A stretch of DNA of 64,000 nt from Micromonospora rhizosphaerae (lineage in GTDB: Bacteria; Actinomycetota; Actinomycetes; Mycobacteriales; Micromonosporaceae), in the NCBI RefSeq assembly GCF_900091465.1, contig NZ_FMHV01000002.1, forward strand, positions 1,116,001 through 1,180,000, given 5' to 3'. The notes beneath the pieces were generated by a model. That model searched no databases. It saw only the letters and a program-made list of their open reading frames with translations, and was not told where the DNA came from. The position numbers were made by a program, and so were the translations under genes. Positions 25,637 through 33,800 of this stretch are shown here, piece by piece (within the stretch, counting starts at the first letter, position 1; each line of letters starts with the position of its first letter).

Positions 25637-26638
25637 TCAGAACGCCTCGTCCAGCGCCACCGTCCCCTCCACCGCCACCTGGTACGCCGAGACCCGCCGC
25701 TCGAAGAAGTTGGTCAGCTCCTGCACGTCCTGCAGTTCCATGAACGGGAACGGGTTCGTCGATCCGTACACCGGTGGGAGCCCGAGCCGGGCGAGCCGCG
25801 CGTCCGCCACGTACTCCAGGTAGCGGCGCATGTCGGCGGTGTTCATGCCGGGCAGGCCGTCGCCGCAGAGGTCCCGGGCGAAGGCCAGCTCCGCCGCGAC
25901 CGCCTCGTCCAGCATGGTCCGCACCTGCGCGGCCATCTCGTCGTCGAAGAGGTCCGGCTCCTCCGCCCGGACGGTGTCCACCACCGTGAAGGCGAACTCC
26001 ATGTGCATGGACTCGTCGCGGAACACCCAGTTGGTGCCGGTGGCCAGCCCGGAGAGCAGGCCACGCGAGCGCAGCCAGTAGACGTACGCGAAGGCGCCGT
26101 AGAAGAACAGCCCCTCCACACAGGCGGCGAAGCAGATCAGGTTGAGCAGGAACGCCCGCCGGTCCGCCCGGCTCTCCAGCCGGTGCAGGGACCCGATCGA
26201 GTCGATCCAGCGGAAGCAGAACTCTGCCTTGTCGCGGATCGACGGGATGTGCTCGACCGCGGCGAACGCCTTCGCCCGTTCGTCGTGGTCGGGCAGGTAG
26301 GTGTCGAGCAGGGTCAGGTAGAACTGGACGTGCACCGCCTCCTCGTAGAGCTGGCGGGAGAGGTAGAGCCGGGCCTCGGGCGCGTTGACGTGCTGGTAGA
26401 GGTTGAGCACCAGGTTGTTCGCCACGATCGAGTCGCCGGTGGCGAAGAACGCCACCAGGCGGTGGACCAGGTGTCGTTCGCCGTCGGAGAGCTTCGCCAG
26501 ATCGGGTACGTCGGAGGCCAGGTCCACCTCCTCCACCGTCCAGGTGTTGCGGATGGCGGCCCGGAACCGCTCGTAGAAGTCCGGGTAGCGCATCGGTCGC
26601 AGGGTCAGGTCCATGCCGGGGTCGAGCAGCATCGTCAC
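25637..26638 (-). CDS. nrdB: Class Ia ribonucleotide reductase, beta subunit
   Basis: 333 residues from a GTG at 26638 that shares four bases with the nrdA stop; an ATG two codons later is an alternative. Ferritin-like di-iron protein: 'LYEEAVHVQFYL' gives the EExxH ligands and 'FRDESMHMEFAF' the second ExxH pair, and the C-terminal tail is acidic and ends in 'VALDEAF', as needed to dock to NrdA. It carries the tyrosyl-radical cofactor for the alpha subunit. Second gene of the riboswitch-controlled nrdAB transcript. Confidence 0.92.
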   Translation of the reverse strand: MTMLLDPGMDLTLRPMRYPDFYERFRAAIRNTWTVEEVDLASDVPDLAKLSDGERHLVHRLVAFFATGDSIVANNLVLNLYQHVNAPEARLYLSRQLYEEAVHVQFYLTLLDTYLPDHDERAKAFAAVEHIPSIRDKAEFCFRWIDSIGSLHRLESRADRRAFLLNLICFAACVEGLFFYGAFAYVYWLRSRGLLSGLATGTNWVFRDESMHMEFAFTVVDTVRAEEPDLFDDEMAAQVRTMLDEAVAAELAFARDLCGDGLPGMNTADMRRYLEYVADARLARLGLPPVYGSTNPFPFMELQDVQELTNFFERRVSAYQVAVEGTVALDEAF

Positions 26639-29073
26639 TGGCACGCCTCGCAGATCTCCGGGTTCTCCAGCGAGCAGGCGACCGCGTCGCCGTCGCCGAC
26701 GGTCAGGGTGAGCAGGGTGGGCGCGGCGGGTTGCGGCTGCGCCGGCACCGGCACGGTGGCCGGGGCCGCGGCGACGGTGGTCTGGGCGATCCGGGTTGCC
26801 GGACGGGAGCGCAGGTAGTAGGTGGTCTTCAGGCCGGCCCGCCAGGCGTACGCGTACATCGAGGAGAGTCGGCCGATGGTCGGGCTGGCCTGGAACAGGT
26901 TGAGCGACTGCGACTGGTCCACGTAGGGCGCCCGCGCGGCGGCCAGGTCGATCAGCGCCCTCTGCGGCAGCTCCCAGGCAGTGCGGTGCAACGCCTTCAG
27001 CTCCGCGGGCAGGTCCAGGCCCTGCACCGAGCCGTCCGCCCGCTTGATCGCGTCCCGGGTCTGCGGCGTCCACCGGCCCAGCCGCTTCAGGTCGGCGACC
27101 AGGTGCCGGTTGACCTGGAGGAACTCCCCGGAGAGGGTCTCCCGCTTGAAGACGTTGGAGACCAGCGGCTCGACGCACTCGGAGCAGCCGGCGATCGACG
27201 CGATCGTCGCGGTCGGGGCGATCGCCACCAGCAGCGAGTTGCGCAGCCCGTGCCGGGCGATCTTCTCGCGGAGCGCCGCCCAGGCGTCCGGCCGGGTGGG
27301 CCGGGCGTCCGGCCAGTGGTCCGGGTGCAGCACCCCGCCGGCCGCCCGGGTCAGCGGGTACGCCGGATGTGCCCCGCGCAGCGCCGCCAGATCGGCCGAG
27401 GCCTCGTACGCGGCCAGCGCGATCTCCTCGGCGATCCGGGTGGAGAGCGCCAGCGCCTCCGGGGAGTCGAACGGCAGCCGCAGCGCGGCGAACACGTCGG
27501 CCAGCCCCATCACGCCCAGCCCGAGGGGTCGCCAGCGCCGGTGCGCGGTGGCCGCCTGCTCGGTGGGGAACCAGTTCCGGTCGATCGCCCGGTCCAGCGC
27601 CCCGACCGCCAGCCGGACGGTGCGTGCCAGCGTCACGAAGTCGACGCCGGAGGCCGTCGCGGCGCCGGACGGGGCGTCGGACCCGGCCTCGGGTCCGGTG
27701 CCGGTCTCTGCCTCGGATCCGGTGGCCGGCAGCAGGTGCGCGGCCAGGTTGATCGAGCCGAGGGTGCAGACCGCCGTCTCGTCGTCGCTGGTCACCTCGA
27801 GGATCTCGGTGCAGAGGTTGGAGTGGTGCACCACTCCACCGCCCGCGCCGACCTGGTTGCAGGTGCGGTTCGCGGCGTCCCTGAAGGTCATCCAGCCGTT
27901 GCCGGTCTGCGCCAGGGTGCGCATCATCCGCGCGTACAGGGTGCGGGCCGGCAGTGTCCGCACGGCCTTGCCCGCCGCCTCCGCCGCCCGGTACGCCGAG
28001 TCGAACTCCTCGCCCCAGAGGTCGAGCAGCTCCGGTGCCTCCTTCGGGTCGAAGAGCGACCAGTCGGCGTCCGCCTCGACCCGGCGCATGAACTCGTCCG
28101 GCACCCAGTTGGCCAGGTTGAGGTTGTGCGTACGCCGGGCCTCGTCGCCGGTGTTGTCCTTGAGCTCCAGGAACTCCTCGATGTCGGCGTGCCAGGTGTC
28201 CAGGTAGACGCAGGCGGCGCCCTTGCGGCGACCCCCCTGGTTGACCGCGGCCACGCTCGCGTCCAGGGTGCGCAGCCACGGCACGATGCCGTTGGAGCGG
28301 CCGTTGGTGCCCCGGATCAGCGAGCCACGCGAGCGCACCCGCGACCAGGAGATGCCGATCCCACCGGCGAACTTGGACAGCTTCGCAACCTGCGTGTAGC
28401 GCTCGTAGATGGACTCCAGCTCATCCCGAGGCGAGTCCACCAGGAAGCAGGAGGAGAGCTGCTGGTGCCGGGCGCCGGCGTTGAACAGCGTCGGTGAGCT
28501 GGGCAGATAGGCCAGCCGCGCCATCAGCCGGTACAGCTCGCCCGCCTCCTCGACGGTGTCCGACAGACCGGTGGCCACCCGCAGCCAGAAGTGCTGCGGC
28601 CGCTCCAGCACCCTCCGGCTGCCCGGGTGACGCAGCAGGTAGCGGTCGTACAGCGTGCGCAGGCCGAAGTACTCGAACGCGTCGTCGTGGGCGTGGTCGA
28701 CCAGGCGGTCGAGGGCGTCGGCGTGCGTCGCGACGAAGCCGGCGAAGCCGGGGTCCAGCAGCCCCTCGGCGTACGCGGCCGCGACGCTGTCGCTGAACGT
28801 GTCGATGCCCTGCGCCGTCGCTTCGTGCGCGATTCGCCCGGCGAGCAGGCGCGCGGCGAGTCTTGCGTACGCCGGCTCCTCGGCGCTCAGGCCGGCCGTC
28901 GCCGCGATGGCCAGCTCGGTCAGCTCCGCTTCGTCGGCCCGGGCGGTACGCCCGGACTCCACCAGGGCCAGGATCCGGTCCGGGTCGGTGTCGGGCAGGT
29001 CGTGGTGGTGCCGGTGCAGCAGGTCCCGCACCGCCTCGACTGCGGGCGGGGCAAGGGTGGATGACGCCGTCAC
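26635..29073 (-). CDS. nrdA: Class Ia ribonucleotide reductase, alpha subunit
   Basis: 812 residues from the GTG at 29073, with AGGAGAG nine bases upstream; the longer frame to 29523 crosses the riboswitch and is not coding. The barrel core shows 'PSSPTLFNAGARHQQLSSCF' landmarks (active-site Cys of 'LSSCF'), 'KFAGGIGISWSRVRSRG', 'NLCTEILEVT', and 'PTATIASIAGCSECVEP'. The C-terminal redox pair is 'CEACQ'. It reduces ribonucleotides to deoxyribonucleotides with NrdB. An Ala/Gly/Thr/Glu-rich insert near residue 450 is unusual. A cobalamin riboswitch precedes it, consistent with use when the B12-dependent class II enzyme fails. Confidence 0.93.
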   Translation of the reverse strand: MTASSTLAPPAVEAVRDLLHRHHHDLPDTDPDRILALVESGRTARADEAELTELAIAATAGLSAEEPAYARLAARLLAGRIAHEATAQGIDTFSDSVAAAYAEGLLDPGFAGFVATHADALDRLVDHAHDDAFEYFGLRTLYDRYLLRHPGSRRVLERPQHFWLRVATGLSDTVEEAGELYRLMARLAYLPSSPTLFNAGARHQQLSSCFLVDSPRDELESIYERYTQVAKLSKFAGGIGISWSRVRSRGSLIRGTNGRSNGIVPWLRTLDASVAAVNQGGRRKGAACVYLDTWHADIEEFLELKDNTGDEARRTHNLNLANWVPDEFMRRVEADADWSLFDPKEAPELLDLWGEEFDSAYRAAEAAGKAVRTLPARTLYARMMRTLAQTGNGWMTFRDAANRTCNQVGAGGGVVHHSNLCTEILEVTSDDETAVCTLGSINLAAHLLPATGSEAETGTGPEAGSDAPSGAATASGVDFVTLARTVRLAVGALDRAIDRNWFPTEQAATAHRRWRPLGLGVMGLADVFAALRLPFDSPEALALSTRIAEEIALAAYEASADLAALRGAHPAYPLTRAAGGVLHPDHWPDARPTRPDAWAALREKIARHGLRNSLLVAIAPTATIASIAGCSECVEPLVSNVFKRETLSGEFLQVNRHLVADLKRLGRWTPQTRDAIKRADGSVQGLDLPAELKALHRTAWELPQRALIDLAAARAPYVDQSQSLNLFQASPTIGRLSSMYAYAWRAGLKTTYYLRSRPATRIAQTTVAAAPATVPVPAQPQPAAPTLLTLTVGDGDAVACSLENPEICEACQ

Positions 29074-29102
29074 GTGCTCTCCTGGGTGGTCGGTGTGGAC
29101 CC

Positions 29103-29183
29103 CGCGGGAGGGCACGACGGCACGCCGGAACGCCGCCGGTCGGTGTGCCGGTGGTGTCCGTACGGCTCGACGGCCCTCCCGCG
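29103..29183 (-). promoter_or_regulatory. Long-range stem in the nrdAB leader
   Basis: Perfect 11-base complementary arms CGCGGGAGGGC (29103-29113) and GCCCTCCCGCG (29173-29183) lie between the riboswitch and the nrdA start. They could form the expression platform, competing with the aptamer. Confidence 0.4.
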
Positions 29184-29221
29184 AGGCCCCGAGGTGGTAT
29201 GCGCGCCGGGTTGGCGCGCCC

Positions 29222-29425
29222 TGCTGGCAGGTCTTCGGACTCGCGGGCTGACGCGTTCCGCGTTCGCCTACTGGCCGTCGCTTCCCAGGCCCCGTCGGGC
29301 CCAGTGCTCGTGACGGCGGTCGTTCCCGCTCACCGCTGCGGGGCAGTCCCGGATTCGCACCGGGTTCCCTGTTCGGCGCGACGCCTGGCGGGCGCCGACG
29401 CCTGGCTGACCACAAGGTCGAACCA
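29222..29425 (-). ncRNA. Cobalamin riboswitch upstream of nrdAB
   Basis: Read on the minus strand, the leader contains the cobalamin aptamer landmarks in order: 'GGGAACCCGGTGCGAATCC' (shown in part), 'GGGACTGCCCCGCAGCGGT', 'GCGACGGCCAGTAGGC', and the B12 box 'AGTCCGAAGACCTGCC' at about 29225-29241. It begins some 150 bases before the nrdA GTG. B12 riboswitches on nrdAB operons are known in Streptomyces, where B12 turns off class Ia reductase when the class II enzyme NrdJ can work. Boundaries are approximate. Confidence 0.92.
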
Positions 29426-29581
29426 GCAGTGAGAGTGATCCTAGATGTAGTGGTCGAGCAAAAGCCAGCACACCAGATGATGTGGGCGTGTCGCCTCGCC
29501 GAGAAAATTCGCCGGGCGTACAACCTGGAGGAAGGCCGACCCCGTCACCGGGGTGGAATGGTTCACGGACGGGGTGGGTGG

Positions 29582-30097
29582 ATGCGGGCGGACCTGGAGC
29601 AGGAGTACGTCGAGTACGTCACCGCGCGGCTGGCGGCGCTGCGCCGGATCGCCTGCCAGCTCACCGGGGACGCGCACCGCGGCGACGATCTGGTCCAGAC
29701 CGCGGTCACCCGGATCTACGTCAACTGGCGCCGGGCCCGCGCCGCCGACAACCTCGACGCGTACGTCCGGACGGTGCTGGTCCGGGTCTTCCTCGACGAG
29801 AGGCGCCGGCTCTGGTCCCGGGTACGCCTGGTGGACACCCCGCCCGAGCGGGTGCCCGCGCCACCCGACGACGCCGTCGAGGACCGAGCACTGCTGCGCG
29901 CCGCGCTCGCTCAGGTGCCGCCTCGGCAACGGGCCGTGCTGGTGCTCCGCTTCCTCGACGATCGGCCCGTCGACGAGGTGGCGGCGATCCTCGGCTGCAC
30001 CGCCGGCACCGTCAAGAGCCAGACCTCGCAGGGTCTGGCCCAGCTGCGCCGCCTGCTCGGTACCGCCTCCTACGCGATCACCGGAGAGGGGAAGTGA
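29582..30097 (+). CDS. RNA polymerase sigma factor, SigE family (ECF-like)
   Basis: 171 residues from the ATG at 29582, a usual length; an ATG at 29560 would add a few residues. Region 2 runs 'YVTARLAALRRIACQLTGD', 'DDLVQTAVTRIYVNW' and region 4 'VPPRQRAVLVLRFLDD' with 'VAAILGCTAGTVKSQTSQG'. The missing canonical region 3 identifies a group-4 sigma of the actinobacterial SigE-like kind. The stop overlaps the next gene (TGATG), so the pair is translationally coupled. Promoter specificity unknown. Confidence 0.9.
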   Translation: MRADLEQEYVEYVTARLAALRRIACQLTGDAHRGDDLVQTAVTRIYVNWRRARAADNLDAYVRTVLVRVFLDERRRLWSRVRLVDTPPERVPAPPDDAVEDRALLRAALAQVPPRQRAVLVLRFLDDRPVDEVAAILGCTAGTVKSQTSQGLAQLRRLLGTASYAITGEGK

Positions 30098-31200
30098 TGG
30101 AGGAGAAGTTGCTCACGCCGCTGCGGGACGTACCGCTTCCGCCGTCCGGCGTGGACCTGCACCGGGCGGTCCGCGACGGGCGCCGGCGGATGCGGCGGCG
30201 CCGGATGGCCGCGGCGTGCGGCGTGGGGCTCGCAGTGGTCGGGGTGTTGGCCGCCGCCCCCGCGCTCCTCGCCCGGCCCGGGTCGCCGGAACCCGTCCTG
30301 CCCGCGACGACGCCGACCGCCCCCGTGGCGCCGATGCCCGACCGGGCTCCGGCCGCCTTCGACCCGAAGAGGCAGTACGCGGACTTCGGCTGGCTCCCGG
30401 ACGGGCCGACCGAGCGGACCGTCACGACTGGAACCACTCAGCTCGCTTTGAACGCGTCGACGCCGGTGAAGGGGACCGGTGCGGACCCCGCCGGGCTCAT
30501 GGTCGACCTGCGGATCGTGCCGGCGGGCCGCGAGATTGCCCACGACATGTCCAGCGACTTCGCCCTCCCCAGCGGCCGGGCCGGCTCGGCCGGGCTGGAA
30601 CCCGCCGACCCGGTGAACGGCCGGACCGCGCGATGGAACACCACCCCCACCCCCGAACCCCGAGCCGCCGCCCTGCGCTGGGAGTACGCCCCGGACGCCT
30701 GGGCCGAGGTGATCGTGCACGGCGTCGCCGAGGGCGACGACCCCAGGGCGCTCGCCCGCCGGATCGCGCTCGACGTGCGGTACGGCCTGAACTCGCCGGT
30801 CCGGCTGCCGGTGCGCCTCGGGCCCCTCCCGGTCGGCCTGAAGCCCGTGTCGTACCGGGTGACCATGACGGCGGACGGTACCTGGGGCGTCGAGCTGTCG
30901 TACGGCGCCGGCCGGCGGACCCGGTACGGGGACTGGCCGCTCGTTGTCATGGTGATTCCCCGGACCTCGGCCTCCGGCGACAACGCGGTGCTCGCCGACC
31001 CCGACTCGACCCTCGACGGCCACCCGGCCCGCCGCCGCTCGTCCATCGACGGCGGCGCCAGCCTCCAGGTGTACGGCGTCCAGGGCCTCTATGTGGAGCT
31101 GACCGCGCACGACAAGGCCACCCTGCGAGCATTCGGCGGGAATCTGGACGGTCTCTTCCGCGACGCCACCCTCTATCCGAAGGTCAAGGACTGGCGCTGA
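30097..31200 (+). CDS. Membrane-anchored protein paired with the sigma factor
   Basis: 367 residues. A short cytoplasmic N-terminus with a basic stretch 'RDGRRRMRRRRM' precedes one membrane helix (about 38-58, 'ACGVGLAVVGVLAAAPALL') and then a large extracytoplasmic domain with a Pro-rich start. The topology and coupling to the sigma gene fit an anti-sigma factor or sensor, but no zinc-binding anti-sigma motif is present, so the role is inferred from position only. The domain itself is not recognised. Confidence 0.6.
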   Translation: MEEKLLTPLRDVPLPPSGVDLHRAVRDGRRRMRRRRMAAACGVGLAVVGVLAAAPALLARPGSPEPVLPATTPTAPVAPMPDRAPAAFDPKRQYADFGWLPDGPTERTVTTGTTQLALNASTPVKGTGADPAGLMVDLRIVPAGREIAHDMSSDFALPSGRAGSAGLEPADPVNGRTARWNTTPTPEPRAAALRWEYAPDAWAEVIVHGVAEGDDPRALARRIALDVRYGLNSPVRLPVRLGPLPVGLKPVSYRVTMTADGTWGVELSYGAGRRTRYGDWPLVVMVIPRTSASGDNAVLADPDSTLDGHPARRRSSIDGGASLQVYGVQGLYVELTAHDKATLRAFGGNLDGLFRDATLYPKVKDWR

Positions 31201-31206
31201 CGCGGG

Positions 31207-31236
31207 CCGGGCGGCGGATTTGTCATCGCCGCCCGG
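31207..31236 (+). terminator. Hairpin after the sigma operon
   Basis: Arms CCGGGCGGCG (31207-31216) and CGCCGCCCGG (31227-31236) with a 10-base loop, followed by TTTCGG. Just downstream of the paired membrane-protein gene. Confidence 0.7.
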
Positions 31237-31269
31237 TTTCGGGCCGCTCCTGCCGGGAAGTCGGACCGG

Positions 31270-32127
31270 GTGCGAGCACTCTTGACGAAACTCGAACAGG
31301 CCTCGGCGCTGGACCGGGTGGGCGACCGGCTGCAGCGCGTCGTGCAGGGCATTCTGCGTCCGCAACGGGTTAGGGACCTGCTGCACGGCGTCTGGTTGGG
31401 ACACCCGCTGCACCCGGCGCTGGTGCAGGTGCCGGTGGGCGCCTGGATGTCTGCCGCCATGGTCGACCTGATGCTCCCCGATCAGCGCCGGGCGGCCACC
31501 ACCCTGGTCGGGATCGGTACGGCCAGCGCGGTGCCGGCGGCCGTGGCCGGGCTGAATGACTGGGCCGCGCTCTCCCGCGACCAGCGCCGGGTCGGCCTGG
31601 TGCACGCCACTACCAACGGCGTCGGGGTGGCCCTCTACGTCGGCTCGCTGGCCGCGCGGCTGAGCGGGCAGCACCGGCTGGGCCGGACGCTGGGCTACCT
31701 GGGGCTGACCGCCGCGAGCACCGGGGCCTACCTGGGCGGCCACCTGGCGTACAAGCAGGGGGCGCAGGTCAGCCAGAGCAACTCCGAGCTGCACCGGATG
31801 GCCGGCGGCTGGCACGCGTTGGCCGACATGGCCGCCCTGCCGCAGCGGGAGCTGGTCACCCGCCAGGTGAAGGACGACGTCTCGGTGATCCTCTACCGGC
31901 ACGGTGACGACGTCACCGTGATGCTGGAGCGCTGCCCGCACCAGAGCGGCCCGCTCGGCCAGGGCGACGTGCAGGAGATCGACGGCCACGCCTGCGTGGT
32001 GTGCCCCTGGCACGGCAGCACGTTCCGGCTCAACGGCGGAGAGGTGGTGCACGGGCCGTCCGCGAACGACCAGCAGGTCCTGCCGACCCGGGTGATCGAC
32101 GGCGTCCTCCAGACCCGGCTGCCCTGA
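31270..32127 (+). CDS. Rieske 2Fe-2S protein with N-terminal DUF2231 membrane domain
   Basis: 285 residues from a GTG at 31270. The first 170 residues are a DUF2231-type membrane domain ('GHPLHPALVQVPVGAW' is its signature) with about four helices. The C-terminal 95 residues are a Rieske domain with ligands C222/H224 in 'CPHQSGPLG' and C245/H248 in 'CVVCPWHGSTF'. This suggests electron transfer at the cytoplasmic membrane. The partner enzyme is not adjacent, so the pathway is unknown. Confidence 0.88.
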   Translation: MRALLTKLEQASALDRVGDRLQRVVQGILRPQRVRDLLHGVWLGHPLHPALVQVPVGAWMSAAMVDLMLPDQRRAATTLVGIGTASAVPAAVAGLNDWAALSRDQRRVGLVHATTNGVGVALYVGSLAARLSGQHRLGRTLGYLGLTAASTGAYLGGHLAYKQGAQVSQSNSELHRMAGGWHALADMAALPQRELVTRQVKDDVSVILYRHGDDVTVMLERCPHQSGPLGQGDVQEIDGHACVVCPWHGSTFRLNGGEVVHGPSANDQQVLPTRVIDGVLQTRLP

Positions 32128-32168
32128 CTGACGCCCGTCCGGCATGTGCTGGCCGGGGTGCCCCGCGG

Positions 32169-32804
32169 TCAGCGGCGGGCGGGGCCGCGGGCGTCGACCA
32201 CCGGGCGGGCCGACCGGCGGACCCACCACCGGAGCATCTCGGCGGTGGGGCGGGCCGCCAGCGGGGTGATCAGGGTGGTGACCAGCACTCCCAGGAGCAG
32301 ACCGGCGGCCACGTCGTGCGGGTAGTGCACGCCGATGAAGGTGCGGGAGAGCGCGGCGAGCACGGCCAACGGCGCGGCGATCAGCCCGATCCGGCGGTGC
32401 AGCAGCAGCGTCGCGCCGGCCAGCGCCCCGGCGATCGTGGCGTGGTTGCTGGGGAAGGACCAGTCGCCCACCGGGGGGCAGTGGCCGGCGACGATCACCA
32501 GGTCGGCCGGGCTGCGGCAGGGGCGTTCCTCGGCCACCAGGCTCTTGAGCCCCTCGCTGCCACCGTACGCGAGCAGAACCGACACCGGCGCGGCCAGGGC
32601 GAGTGCCCGGGCGCGGACGTCGCCGCCGAGCAGCCGCGTCACGGCGGCCAGCGCCAGCAGCACACCGAGCAGCAGGATCGCGCCCTCGGTGAAGTGCGCG
32701 GCGAACCCCTGCACCGGTTGCGGGGTGCCGTCGGCGAACTCGACGATGTCGTGGTACCAGTCGGCGCTGATGTCGGGAACGCCGGTCATAACGGTGTCAG
32801 TCAT
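32169..32804 (-). CDS. PAP2-family membrane phosphatase
   Basis: 211 residues with five to six hydrophobic segments. The three phosphatase motifs are 'KSLVAEERPC', 'WSFPSNHATIAGA' and 'SRTFIGVHYPHDVAAG'. Members remove phosphate from lipid phosphates such as undecaprenyl pyrophosphate or phosphatidic acid. Monocistronic, with the Rieske gene ending convergently 41 bases away. Confidence 0.9.
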   Translation of the reverse strand: MTDTVMTGVPDISADWYHDIVEFADGTPQPVQGFAAHFTEGAILLLGVLLALAAVTRLLGGDVRARALALAAPVSVLLAYGGSEGLKSLVAEERPCRSPADLVIVAGHCPPVGDWSFPSNHATIAGALAGATLLLHRRIGLIAAPLAVLAALSRTFIGVHYPHDVAAGLLLGVLVTTLITPLAARPTAEMLRWWVRRSARPVVDARGPARR

Positions 32805-32902
32805 GAATCACCTCACCAACCGTTCATACTCGGCTCACCTGCCCGCTGCCGTGGGAATCAGGGGGAGGGCAGCCAAGTCTCAGGGGCCTCACAGCCGACT
32901 CT

Positions 32903-33052
32903 GATGCGGTGACCGCCGCCGCAGTGGACAACGCGGGCTCCCTCGCGGTGCTGCGACGCACCGGGTTCACGCCGGTCGACGAGGTGATGCTCGATGGCCG
33001 CCCCGGCCTACGTCACGTCCGGGACCTGCGGGCCGCCCGGCCCGGCTGTTGA
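32903..33052 (+). pseudogene. GNAT acetyltransferase C-terminal remnant
   Basis: The frame reads 'AAAVDNAGSLAVLRRTGF' and 'DEVMLDGRPGLRHVRDL', then a stop at 33050-33052. This is the final strand-helix region of a GNAT fold (the N-x-x-S-xx-x-LR-x-xGF block). The acetyl-CoA-binding Q/RxxGxG/A motif is absent. The fragment overlaps the end of the minus-strand zinc-ribbon gene. Confidence 0.7.
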
Positions 33053-33514
33053 CCGCTGGCCCGGCAGGCCGGACATCCGCTCCACGAGCGCCTCGAGGTC
33101 CTCGAAGGCGTACGCCCAGTTGTGGCACTTGAAGCTGCGCAACCCCGTGATCGGCGTGCGGCAGTCGGCGCAGTGCACCCCGGGGATCGCGTCCGGCACC
33201 TCGGTGTTGACGTACTTGCGCTCACCCAGGATCACCCGGGCGATCATCGCCCGGTCGTGCACGCCGTGCAGCGCCGAGGAGACGATGTCGTACCAGTTCA
33301 CCCGGCGACCGCACTTCGGGCAGTCCGGCTCGTCGCCGCTGACCCAGAGCGGCGCGCCGATGCTGCGCGCCGGCATGTTGAGCAGCTTCTCCAGCCGACG
33401 GACGTCCGACTCGGGCGTGGTCCAGCGGTGCCGGCCCGGCAGGGAGGCGGGCGAGTCGTAGACGGCGCGGAACACGACCGGGTCGACCTCCACGGTCTCC
33501 CGCTTGCTGGTCAT
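33008..33514 (-). CDS. Hypothetical protein with two CxxC pairs
   Basis: 168 residues from the ATG at 33514, with GAGGAGG upstream. The open frame continues to 34066, but that part is antisense to another gene. The protein has two zinc-ribbon-like Cys pairs, 'CPKCGRRVNW' and 'HCADCRTP', about 45 residues apart, followed by a helical tail. It may bind one zinc ion. No known family identified, and the neighbours give no clue. Confidence 0.7.
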   Translation of the reverse strand: MTSKRETVEVDPVVFRAVYDSPASLPGRHRWTTPESDVRRLEKLLNMPARSIGAPLWVSGDEPDCPKCGRRVNWYDIVSSALHGVHDRAMIARVILGERKYVNTEVPDAIPGVHCADCRTPITGLRSFKCHNWAYAFEDLEALVERMSGLPGQRSTAGPGGPQVPDVT

Positions 33515-33800
33515 CGGGTACCTCCTCGACGGTCGGTGGCTAAACCGTCGTACCAGGTGGAGGGCCGGTGCAGCCGGACCATGGACGCGAGGGCCGGCGG
33601 TGTGTCTCCTCCGCCGCCCGACCCGCCGGTCCTCCTGCACTGATGGGTCCCAGGTGGACGGCTGATCGGTCCCCGGATGTAACCCCCTCGATGGTCCGGA
33701 CGCCTGATAGGTGGATCGGGCCACGTTTCCGATGACCGCCGCCGCTGGTCCGGATAGTGCTGCCCGTCCTGCCCAGTACCCCTCGTCAGTCAGGGAGACC

